Positions 6,940 to 11,946 of a stretch of 11,946 nucleotides of DNA are shown piece after piece (position 1 is the stretch's first letter; each line of letters begins with the position of its first letter). A program made the position numbers and the translations under genes. The notes beneath the pieces are model-generated. The model was given only the letters and a program-made list of their open reading frames with translations. It was not told the DNA's origin and did not search any database. Source of the DNA: Flavonifractor sp963557075 (GTDB taxonomy: Bacteria > Bacillota > Clostridia > Oscillospirales > Oscillospiraceae); NCBI GenBank assembly GCA_963557075.1, contig CAUWDA010000063.1, forward strand, positions 1-11,946, given 5' to 3'.

Positions 6940-7599
6940 TCAGCCGGCCCCTCCGATATAAAATTCGGCCATGTCGTCCAGCCGCAGACAGCCCAGGCGG
7001 CGGTGAGACGCCTTTAGGTTGCCGCAGCCGCAGTCGATGTCGATGACGCCCTTCCCGTGCCAGATGGAGAGATCCTCCTCCTGTCTGCCGGTGAGGAAAA
7101 CGGTGGGGGTGTGGCCCACGATGCAGACGGTATCCGGCCAGGGGCTGATGCTGTCCGGCTCCACCCGGCCCCAGATGCGGGCGTCCCGGTCGTTGCCGGG
7201 GAAGCCGTGGACCAGGTGGAAGCGCTGACCGCCCACCTCCAGGTCCAGGTGATCCGGCAGGCCGGAGAGAAAGCGCAGGAACCGGGCCTTTTCCAGCCGT
7301 GTCCGGTGGTAGAGCAGCTCCCGGTAGGTGGACATACCGCCGTTCTGCCGCCAGAGCTCCCGGGCGCCGAACTCGTTGTGAGGACCCAGGGTACACAGGC
7401 ACATCTCCTCGTGGTTGCCCAGGAGCATGGTCATGTTGGGCGCGTCCATGACCTTCTGGAGGGCGTCCAGGCCCAGGGGGCCCCGGTCGATAACGTCGCC
7501 CAAAATGTACAGGTGGTCGGCGTCGGAAAAGCGGATCAACTCCAGCAGCTGCTCAAACTTGTCCAGCTCGCCGTGGATGTCTGACACACAGTAGATCAT
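6940..7599 (-). CDS. PPP-family metallophosphoesterase (Ser/Thr phosphatase or Ap4A-hydrolase type)
   Basis: A cytosolic two-metal phosphoesterase of 219 residues with the full PPP motif set: SDIHGE (6-11; Asp7, His9), GDVIDRG (34-40; Asp35), GNHE (61-64; Asn62, His63), HGFP (131-134) and GHTPT (162-166; His163). These residues bind the metals and the phosphate. Small bacterial PPP enzymes of this shape act as protein Ser/Thr phosphatases or as symmetric diadenosine-tetraphosphate hydrolases, and sequence alone does not separate them here. The ATG at 7599 has AGGAG 8 nt upstream. The reading frame continues to 8328 but that part is antisense to another gene. It has its own promoter (7631-7659). 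It stops 16 nt from the end of the convergent serpin, with no clear terminator between them. Confidence 0.93.
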   Translation of the reverse strand: MIYCVSDIHGELDKFEQLLELIRFSDADHLYILGDVIDRGPLGLDALQKVMDAPNMTMLLGNHEEMCLCTLGPHNEFGARELWRQNGGMSTYRELLYHRTRLEKARFLRFLSGLPDHLDLEVGGQRFHLVHGFPGNDRDARIWGRVEPDSISPWPDTVCIVGHTPTVFLTGRQEEDLSIWHGKGVIDIDCGCGNLKASHRRLGCLRLDDMAEFYIGGAG

Positions 7600-7630
7600 G
7601 GCGGATGCTCCTCTCAGATGGATTGATGGA

Positions 7631-7659
7631 ATCTTATCACAGTGTGGACCCGGATACAA
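7631..7659 (-). promoter_or_regulatory. Promoter of the phosphatase gene
   Basis: On the minus strand: -35 TTGTAT (7659-7654), a 17-nt spacer ending in TGA (extended -10) and -10 TAAGAT (7636-7631). It gives a leader of about 25 nt before the ATG at 7599. It lies downstream of the hairpin terminator of the preceding operon, so the phosphatase is an independent unit. Confidence 0.65.
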
Positions 7660-7721
7660 GTGCCGGAGCGGCCGCGCGTCCCGGTATGTGGAAGAGGCTC
7701 GACACGCTGAAACTGAAGCTG

Positions 7722-7766
7722 AAAAAAGAAACTTCCGAGGCATACAGCCTCGGAAGTTTCTTTTTT
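7722..7766 (-). terminator. Terminator of the sigma/anti-sigma operon
   Basis: A perfect 19-bp stem (7722-7740 with 7748-7766) around the 7-nt loop CATACAG, with a GC core CTTCCGAGG/CCTCGGAAG and A/T tails on both sides. On the minus strand it ends in TTTTTT. The hairpin begins at the stop codon (7766-7768) of the YfjL-like gene. It would also terminate plus-strand transcription, although no gene on that strand needs it here. Confidence 0.93.
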
Positions 7767-8620
7767 TAAGTCGATTCCGCCGCCTGCAAGTCCTTCCGCT
7801 TCGCGTCCTGTTCAGCGCGGTAGGCCCGGGCCGCCTGGTCTGCGGCCCGTACCCGGTCCACCAACCCGTCCTCATAGATGTCCCGGTACAGGAAGGAGAG
7901 CACCTCCATCCGTACATTCTGGGCGGGGGCCCCCTCCTCCGTCTGGAACGGTTGCAGCACCAGATCCACGGCATAGAAGGGCGCCCCTGCATCGTCGAAC
8001 CGGGATTTGACGTCAAGCAGGACGGCGGCCATGTGCTCGGCGTCGATATCCGCAGGGTCGTGGTAGAGGTAGAGAACAAGGCGTCCGGCCTCCGCCCCCA
8101 GCGCGGCAATGTTGTAGACCTTGTCCAGCTCCAGCGTACTGGTGCGGATGGCATAGGGATATTCCTGGACAATGTCGGCTTCCTGGTCGGACCAGAACTC
8201 CAGATTGCCAAAGGCGATGTGACTTTCGTAGGGAAAGGAGGGGCTTTCCAGGACCGTGTCGGCCAGGGCGCGGTAGGCCATGGAGAGCCGCTCGGCCGTG
8301 TTGTTGCGCTCCGTGACCCGGTAGTCATAGTCGTCGTATACCAGTCTGCCGGTCATGCTGAGGAAGAGCGTGAAGGAGCTGTCCTCGCTGGAGGGGGACT
8401 TGATGTGGGCGTGGTACCCGGTGTCTTTAAAGCTGTAGTTCAGCCCGTCGATGTAGAAATCGCGGCCGGGATAGACCTCAGCCAGATGCGTTTCCGCAGT
8501 CCGTGCGGCCAGCGCCCTGGAGACCGGGTTTCCGATGAACACGTTGGCGAACCAGCCCAGACCGGCCAGAATGGCGACGGCGGCAGCAGCGGCAAGCAGC
8601 TTCAGGGTTTTCTGTTTCAT
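7766..8620 (-). CDS. Membrane-anchored YfjL-like protein
   Basis: 284 residues: one N-terminal membrane helix (about 7-25), then a soluble, probably extracytoplasmic domain. The segment GNPVSRALAARTAETHLAEV (30-49), followed by DFYIDGLNYSFKDTGYHAHI and SPSSEDSSFTL (75-85), is the pattern I associate with the YfjL-like family of Firmicutes, whose function is unknown; no search was run. The C-terminal tail (255-284) is Ala/Arg/Lys-rich and probably helical. The ATG at 8620 has AAAGGAG about 12 nt upstream, a rather long spacing, and only 6 nt separate it from the anti-sigma stop, so coupled translation is likely. As third gene after a sigma/anti-sigma pair it may be a regulon member or an accessory to signal sensing (inference). 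A strong hairpin terminator starts at its stop codon. Confidence 0.87.
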   Translation of the reverse strand: MKQKTLKLLAAAAAVAILAGLGWFANVFIGNPVSRALAARTAETHLAEVYPGRDFYIDGLNYSFKDTGYHAHIKSPSSEDSSFTLFLSMTGRLVYDDYDYRVTERNNTAERLSMAYRALADTVLESPSFPYESHIAFGNLEFWSDQEADIVQEYPYAIRTSTLELDKVYNIAALGAEAGRLVLYLYHDPADIDAEHMAAVLLDVKSRFDDAGAPFYAVDLVLQPFQTEEGAPAQNVRMEVLSFLYRDIYEDGLVDRVRAADQAARAYRAEQDAKRKDLQAAEST

Positions 8621-8626
8621 GGTCGT

Positions 8627-9142
8627 TCAGCGCTCCTTTCTGAGGGCGAAATGCAGCAGCCATGCCGCAGCGGTCCCGAGGATGGCAAACACGCTGTAAA
8701 GGGCGGTCCACAGCAGCACCGAAGGGAGGTCCAGGTGCTCCGTGCCCCACAGCAGTCCGAGCAGATTGGTGGCGAGGTGGGTCGCCAGCATCAGGAGCGG
8801 GACGAGATACAGGGCTTTTATTCGGAAGATATAGTACCCCAGCGCGCCGATTGCCGGCATGATAAGGGTGTTGTAGAACATGTCCTGCCCGGCCGTCAGG
8901 CTCAGGCCGAAGAAGATGCCGAACATCATCAGCGTGGCGGTGGACAGCCGCAGATTTCTGTGGAGCCTTTTCAGGGCGCGCCCCGTGTCGGCCTGCGGGG
9001 GGAGCGCCCCGTGGAGCGCGTCCCGGCAGTGCTGGCAGGCCGCGACATGGGCCTCCACCGCCCCGACGCTGTCCCCGCTGGCCACTCCGTCCTGGACCAG
9101 TGGCAGCAGATCCATGCACACCTCACAGCTGATCTCATTCAC
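8627..9142 (-). CDS. Zinc-finger anti-sigma factor, four membrane helices
   Basis: Probably the membrane-bound antagonist of the adjacent ECF sigma factor. With the GTG start at 9142 it is 171 residues, MNEISCEVCMDLLPLVQDGVAS. The N-terminal cytoplasmic zinc-binding anti-sigma module shows Cys6, Cys9 and the classic H-x3-C-x2-C (His32, Cys36, Cys39). Four hydrophobic segments follow (about 67-82, 90-106, 109-129, 141-163). GGAGG lies 9 nt before this GTG but only 3 nt before the in-frame TTG at 9148, so GTG is preferred. The start overlaps the end of the sigma gene by 8 nt, so the two proteins are made in a coupled way, as expected for partners. There is no large external sensor domain, so the signal may be perceived within the membrane or through the YfjL-like protein encoded next (inference). 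Confidence 0.92.
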   Translation of the reverse strand: MNEISCEVCMDLLPLVQDGVASGDSVGAVEAHVAACQHCRDALHGALPPQADTGRALKRLHRNLRLSTATLMMFGIFFGLSLTAGQDMFYNTLIMPAIGALGYYIFRIKALYLVPLLMLATHLATNLLGLLWGTEHLDLPSVLLWTALYSVFAILGTAAAWLLHFALRKER

Positions 9143-9638
9143 AGCCAAATCCCTCCTTCTTCAACTGCTGTCGGATCTTTGCCCTGGCCCGGAAGTCGAT
9201 GACCCGGGCCGAGCTTTCCGAGACGCCCGCCGCCGCCCCGATCTCATAAAAGGAGAGCCCCTCCAGGCGCATCCGGACGATCCTTTGTGTCCGTTCCGGC
9301 TCCTGCGCGAGCAGTTGAAAGATCCTGGAGACCGTCTCCCTGGCGTGGTACTGCTCCTCCGGCGAGGGGACCGGCGCTTCCAGAAACTCCGACAGGATCT
9401 CCGGCGCGGTCTGGCGCGGATGCTTCCGGAGGTGGGAGTACCACTTGTTCCGCGCGATGGAAAAGAGCCATGTTTTTGCTGTGGCCTCCCCGCGAAAGGC
9501 CCCGATGCCCCGTGCGGCGGCCATAAAGACCTCCTGCGCCAGGTCCTCGGAGAGGGAGGCGTCATGACTCAGGTTGTACAGGTAGCGGTAGACGTCTTTA
9601 TAGTGGGCGGTAAACAGCCCTTCCAACTGCCGGTCCAT
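9135..9638 (-). CDS. ECF-type RNA polymerase sigma factor
   Basis: An alternative sigma factor that directs RNA polymerase to its own promoter set, held inactive by the membrane anti-sigma factor encoded next. 167 residues starting MDRQLEGLFTAHYKDVYRYL. The ATG at 9638 has AGGAGG 7 nt upstream, and the longer frame to 9755 would run through the promoter. Sigma region 2 spans about 7-73 (YNLSHDASLSEDLAQEVFMA, FRGEATAKTWLFSIARNKWY). A variable linker (74-98) follows, then region 4 (about 100-160) with the helix-turn-helix SFYEIGAAAGVSESSARVID (129-148). Size and two-domain layout are typical of ECF factors. Its start lies close behind an ECF-type promoter, so it probably drives its own operon. 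It overlaps the anti-sigma gene by 8 nt. The exact ECF group was not determined. Confidence 0.95.
   Translation of the reverse strand: MDRQLEGLFTAHYKDVYRYLYNLSHDASLSEDLAQEVFMAAARGIGAFRGEATAKTWLFSIARNKWYSHLRKHPRQTAPEILSEFLEAPVPSPEEQYHARETVSRIFQLLAQEPERTQRIVRMRLEGLSFYEIGAAAGVSESSARVIDFRARAKIRQQLKKEGFGCE
9152..9156 (-). promoter_or_regulatory. Anti-sigma ribosome binding site (decides the start)
   Basis: GGAGG on the minus strand, inside the end of the sigma gene. It is 9 nt from the GTG at 9142 and 3 nt from the TTG at 9148, which favours the GTG. Confidence 0.75.
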
Positions 9639-9661
9639 CCTTCCCCCTCCTCTCACCTGAT

Positions 9662-9689
9662 TAGTCGCCGGAACGGAGCGTTTGTTACA
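9662..9689 (-). promoter_or_regulatory. Probable ECF-type autoregulatory promoter
   Basis: On the minus strand: TGTAAC (9689-9684), a 16-nt spacer, then CGACTA (9667-9662), about 24 nt before the sigma ATG. A '-AAC' -35 element with a 'CGA/CGT' -10 element at 16 nt is the general form of ECF-sigma promoters, and such sigma genes commonly control themselves. A weaker housekeeping-type TATACT overlaps it but has no good -35. Confidence 0.65.
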
Positions 9690-9770
9690 GTATACCTGAA
9701 AGCTGGGGGCGGGGGAAGCGGGCAGCTTCCATAAAAAGCAGAGATTCCCTGTCAACGAGTGGAAAAGGCC

Positions 9771-9799
9771 TTTTCAAGCCCAGCGAAATGTGGTAAAAT
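9771..9799 (+). promoter_or_regulatory. Candidate promoter for the surface-protein gene
   Basis: TTTTCA (9771-9776), a 17-nt spacer ending in TGG (extended -10), and TAAAAT (9794-9799). Transcription from here would give a leader of about 260 nt containing the palindromic element. An alternative -10, TATGAT at 9861-9866, has no recognisable -35. No good promoter was seen nearer the gene. Confidence 0.45.
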
Positions 9800-9864
9800 C
9801 AGACCAACACAGGGTTCCGGCGGGGGCTGCGCGCCTGCGCTGGTTCCGGACAGCGATTTTTATG

Positions 9865-9976
9865 ATAATTGAATGAGACCGGCCGCGCAAGGGACGTCCC
9901 TTGCATGTTCTATCGCGATAGAACATGATAGACCGTTGAACCGGCTTTTGCGCGGCCCCGGTCATAGCTCGATTAT
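9865..9976. repeat. Nested palindromic element in the leader region
   Basis: An outer stem pairs ATAATTGA (9865-9872) with TCGATTAT (9969-9976, one G-T), then GACC (9877-9880) with GGTC (9960-9963), then GGCCGCGCAA (9881-9890) with TTGCGCGGCC (9948-9957), leaving a two-base bulge at 9958-9959. Inside it lie two abutting perfect palindromes: 16 nt at 9888-9903 (CAAGGGACGTCCCTTG) and 24 nt at 9904-9927 centred on TCGCGA. The first overlaps the outer stem by three bases, so the two pairings compete there. No T-run follows, so it is not a simple terminator. It may be a structured leader RNA, a pair of operators or a small mobile or repeat element. Confidence 0.75.
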
Positions 9977-10056
9977 GCGCTCCCGCCGCGGCGGTACAGA
10001 CGCGGGTGACTTGAACAGGGGGAGCACCATAGAAAAAGCTGTCCAAAATACTTGAC

Positions 10057-10062
10057 AGGAGG
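10057..10062 (+). promoter_or_regulatory. Ribosome binding site of the surface-protein gene
   Basis: AGGAGG, 6 nt before the ATG at 10069. It marks this ATG as the start of the frame that stays open to the window end. Confidence 0.9.
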
Positions 10063-10068
10063 CAAATC

Positions 10069-11946
10069 ATGAAGAAAAAAGTATTATCCCTGCTTCTCTC
10101 GTGCGCGCTGATTCTTTCCCTGCTTCCGGTAACTGTACTGGCTGTGGAAGAACCCGCAGAAGAGCCGGGGGTCCCCCTGACGGACCTCACCCCGGCGGAG
10201 CCTGTGAATGAGGACACGGCAGCGGCCGGGGAACTGGAAGCTGACGCTGCACCTCTGGCGAACGATGGAATGTCCGGCAACTGCGGCCCAGCGGGCAACG
10301 AGGCTGCTGTGAAATGGGAGTTGAAGCAGAACAACTCTGATTCCAGCGATCCCACCTATACCCTCACCATCTCCGGCAACGGCGATATGAAAGATTTTGA
10401 AGTGAAGAAAGCACCCTGGTTTACAGCTTTGAATGGTTCGACTACTTCAATCACCGCTGTAACGATTGAGGACGGTATTACAAGCATTGGTGACTATGCC
10501 CTCTCCAAGCTGTCCAACTTAAAAACGATTAACGGGAATGATACATCAACCACGAAAAAAATCGTGTTTCCGGCCCAGTTGACCAGCTGGGGATATAGCC
10601 TCAATGGGAGCGGACTTTCGGGTGTGCTTTCTTTTCCTGAAAACTGCCAGTTGGAAGATGAAAGTAGTCTGAATATTTTCGGAAACAACAATATTACCGG
10701 TGTGGACTGGACCAATTACCCCCTTACGTCCATTCCTGCACACTGGACAGAATATGGAACAGCGCATACCGCATTGACTGATTTGGGGTTACATACGCTC
10801 CCTGATACAGTGACCACCATTGGAGATTATGCGTTTAAAAACTTCCAAGGCACTTCGATTGAAATCCCTGATACCTCTATTCAGTATGGGGTGGGGGCCT
10901 TTGTGAACAGCAAACTAACCACTGCCACTATCAATGTTGAAAAAGTGGACAGTGCGCTGTCCGAGGACATGTTTTCAAGCAACACAGCATTAACAGCAGT
11001 GAACTTTGTTGGAAATAATCTGAAAGAAATTCCTGCGGGCACTTTCCACGATACGAAGCTCGCTTATTTGGCAGTCCCGTATGGTGTTACGACCATAAAG
11101 AGTAGTAGCACCACTGCCACAGAACACGCATCGACTTTTGGAATAGGTTCCAGCCAAACTAATTTGGACACCGCTGTTGCGTTTGCTTTTCCATCCACCC
11201 TCACAAATATTGAGGTATTTAACAATCAGGACGAATTGTTCGGCAACCGTACAGCCTCTAATGTAAACATATTAGCTCCGGCCTCTTTTGAATGGGGAAC
11301 GATTGACGGCGGCTTGAAAAATATTGGCTCTGGCGTCACAATCGGCAATGGCTTTAATGGACTTTATCGATACAATCTGGCAACAACAGCAACCTATGGA
11401 GATACTGTAAAAGTTTTCAGCGTTACCAACAGCTCCAATGAGGCTTGCACTCTGCCAGAGTCTTTCGGCACGATTTCTTATGAAATTGAGGATGAGACAG
11501 TTCTAAATTCTGAGTTGAAAGCTGTATCTGTGGGTGATACACGGGTAGGAGTTTTCATCACTAAGTCTGGCGCAGACACGAAGACCAAAATTGCGGAAAC
11601 AACTATTAAAGTCACTCCCAAGGAAATCACGGTTTCCATGGAAAACGCAACCGTAAACTATGACGAGCAGCCCCATACCATCGAGGCAAAGCCTGCGGAG
11701 GGCGGAACACTTCCCAAAGATCTGGAGCTGGTATACAGTTACAAAGAATCTGCCGCAGGTGACAGCGCCTATATTCCTGTCGCCCCCACGCACCCCGGCA
11801 CCTATACCGTCAAGGTGGAGAGTGGCAACCCCAACTATACGCTGACCGGCCCCACCACCGCCACGCTGACGATTTCCGAACCCCAAACGGCACAGGATGT
11901 GAGCGATCAGGTTGCTGTGACTGACCCCTCTCTGGTGTATGACGGC
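10069..11946 (+). CDS. Secreted BspA-type leucine-rich-repeat surface protein with MBG-type domain (3' end cut off)
   Basis: 626 codons are open from the ATG at 10069 to the window end, with no stop reached. Residues 1-25 form a signal peptide (MKKKVLSLLLSCALILSLLP, cleavage probably after VLA). An acidic Pro/Glu/Ala-rich linker follows to about 66. The block from SGNCG (69) through YTLTISGNGDMKDF and PWF is the usual cap before BspA-type (LRR_5) leucine-rich repeats. Repeats are then seen as ITSIGDYAL (137-145), TTIGDYAF (249-256), LKEIPAGTF and VTTI up to about 343, some of them degenerate. Residues about 344-517 were not assigned. At about 518-607 (KEITVSMENATVNYDEQPHTIEAKP..., PGTYTVKVESGNPNYTLTGP) lies an MBG/Ig-like domain, and a second probably starts at the edge. 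The anchor (SLH or LPXTG) would lie outside the window. Likely role: adhesion or surface binding, inferred from the family. Confidence 0.9.
   Translation, partial: MKKKVLSLLLSCALILSLLPVTVLAVEEPAEEPGVPLTDLTPAEPVNEDTAAAGELEADAAPLANDGMSGNCGPAGNEAAVKWELKQNNSDSSDPTYTLTISGNGDMKDFEVKKAPWFTALNGSTTSITAVTIEDGITSIGDYALSKLSNLKTINGNDTSTTKKIVFPAQLTSWGYSLNGSGLSGVLSFPENCQLEDESSLNIFGNNNITGVDWTNYPLTSIPAHWTEYGTAHTALTDLGLHTLPDTVTTIGDYAFKNFQGTSIEIPDTSIQYGVGAFVNSKLTTATINVEKVDSALSEDMFSSNTALTAVNFVGNNLKEIPAGTFHDTKLAYLAVPYGVTTIKSSSTTATEHASTFGIGSSQTNLDTAVAFAFPSTLTNIEVFNNQDELFGNRTASNVNILAPASFEWGTIDGGLKNIGSGVTIGNGFNGLYRYNLATTATYGDTVKVFSVTNSSNEACTLPESFGTISYEIEDETVLNSELKAVSVGDTRVGVFITKSGADTKTKIAETTIKVTPKEITVSMENATVNYDEQPHTIEAKPAEGGTLPKDLELVYSYKESAAGDSAYIPVAPTHPGTYTVKVESGNPNYTLTGPTTATLTISEPQTAQDVSDQVAVTDPSLVYDG

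Larger units (their letters stand above)
9639..10068. other. Divergent 430-nt intergenic region
   Basis: It separates the sigma operon (minus) from the surface-protein gene (plus). It holds the ECF-type promoter (9662-9689), a plus-strand promoter candidate (9771-9799), two direct copies of GGTTCCGG (9813-9820, 9842-9849) and the nested palindromic element 9865-9976. A small GC palindrome, CCGCCGCGGCGG (9983-9994), and the ribosome site of the surface gene (10057-10062) complete it. No supported reading frame was seen. Confidence 0.7.

Noticed and set aside
7600..8328. N-terminal extension of the phosphatase frame (462 codons in total)
   Set aside because: The extension is antisense-frame sequence of the YfjL-like gene and crosses a 19-bp terminator and the phosphatase promoter; the start MIYCVSDIHG at 7599 has a proper ribosome site.
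7598..9202. 534-codon plus-strand frame
   Set aside because: It runs antisense across the terminator, the YfjL-like gene and the anti-sigma gene; no ribosome site and no recognisable domains.
9689..9694. Housekeeping -10 (TATACT, minus strand) for the sigma gene
   Set aside because: The bases 17 nt upstream (TTCCCC) are a poor -35; the overlapping ECF-type elements fit better.
9904..9927. LexA box in the 24-nt palindrome
   Set aside because: The Gram-positive LexA site has GAAC then GTTC with about 4 nt between; here the order is GTTC then GAAC with 10 nt between.
9865..9976. Integron attC-like or XerC/D-type recombination site, or IS end
   Set aside because: No integrase or transposase gene nearby, no recognisable core-site sequences and no target-site duplication seen.
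9774..10355. 193-codon minus-strand frame
   Set aside because: Ser/Ala-rich, crosses the palindromic element and the start of the surface-protein gene; no ribosome site.

Overview
The window looks like a stretch of chromosome from a fairly GC-rich member of the Clostridia, most likely an Oscillospiraceae-type gut bacterium (Flavonifractor/Lawsonibacter/Oscillibacter-like). This is an inference. It rests on strong AGGAGG-type ribosome binding sites, Gram-positive promoters, the flavour of the S2 and EF-Ts proteins, a lipoprotein serpin, a sigma/anti-sigma/YfjL-like cassette and a BspA-type surface protein. No rRNA, tRNA, CRISPR array, transposase or phage gene was found.

Layout from left to right. 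(1) 2-1664, plus strand: the 3' part of rpsB, a terminator-like hairpin, then complete tsf and a strong terminator. (2) 1665-2041: a non-coding convergent junction with the terminator and a cluster of further hairpins. (3) 5529-2042, minus strand: four tightly spaced genes for membrane proteins of unknown function, behind a near-consensus promoter (TTGACG, 17 nt, TATCAT). At least two carry a PH-like soluble domain, and the last is a 700-residue, roughly 11-helix protein with a zinc ribbon. (4) 5682-6923, plus strand: a secreted lipoprotein serpin. Its stop lies 16 nt from the stop of the convergent PPP-family phosphatase gene (6940-7599, minus). (5) 9638-7766, minus strand: ECF sigma factor, zinc-finger anti-sigma factor with four membrane helices, and a membrane-anchored YfjL-like protein. 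This operon ends in a 19-bp hairpin terminator and begins at an ECF-type promoter, so it is probably autoregulated. (6) 9639-10068: a 430-nt divergent intergenic region with a promoter-like site for the plus strand and a 112-nt nested palindromic element. (7) 10069 to the window end, plus strand: the first 626 codons of a large secreted surface protein (BspA-type leucine-rich repeats, then an MBG-type domain), cut by the window edge.

Apart from rpsB-tsf, the window is mostly envelope biology: membrane proteins of unknown function, an extracytoplasmic protease inhibitor, an envelope-stress-type sigma/anti-sigma pair and a cell-surface protein. The features most worth a second look are the nested palindromes in the probable leader of the surface gene, the four-gene membrane operon built from recurring modules, and the serpin with small residues around its predicted scissile bond.
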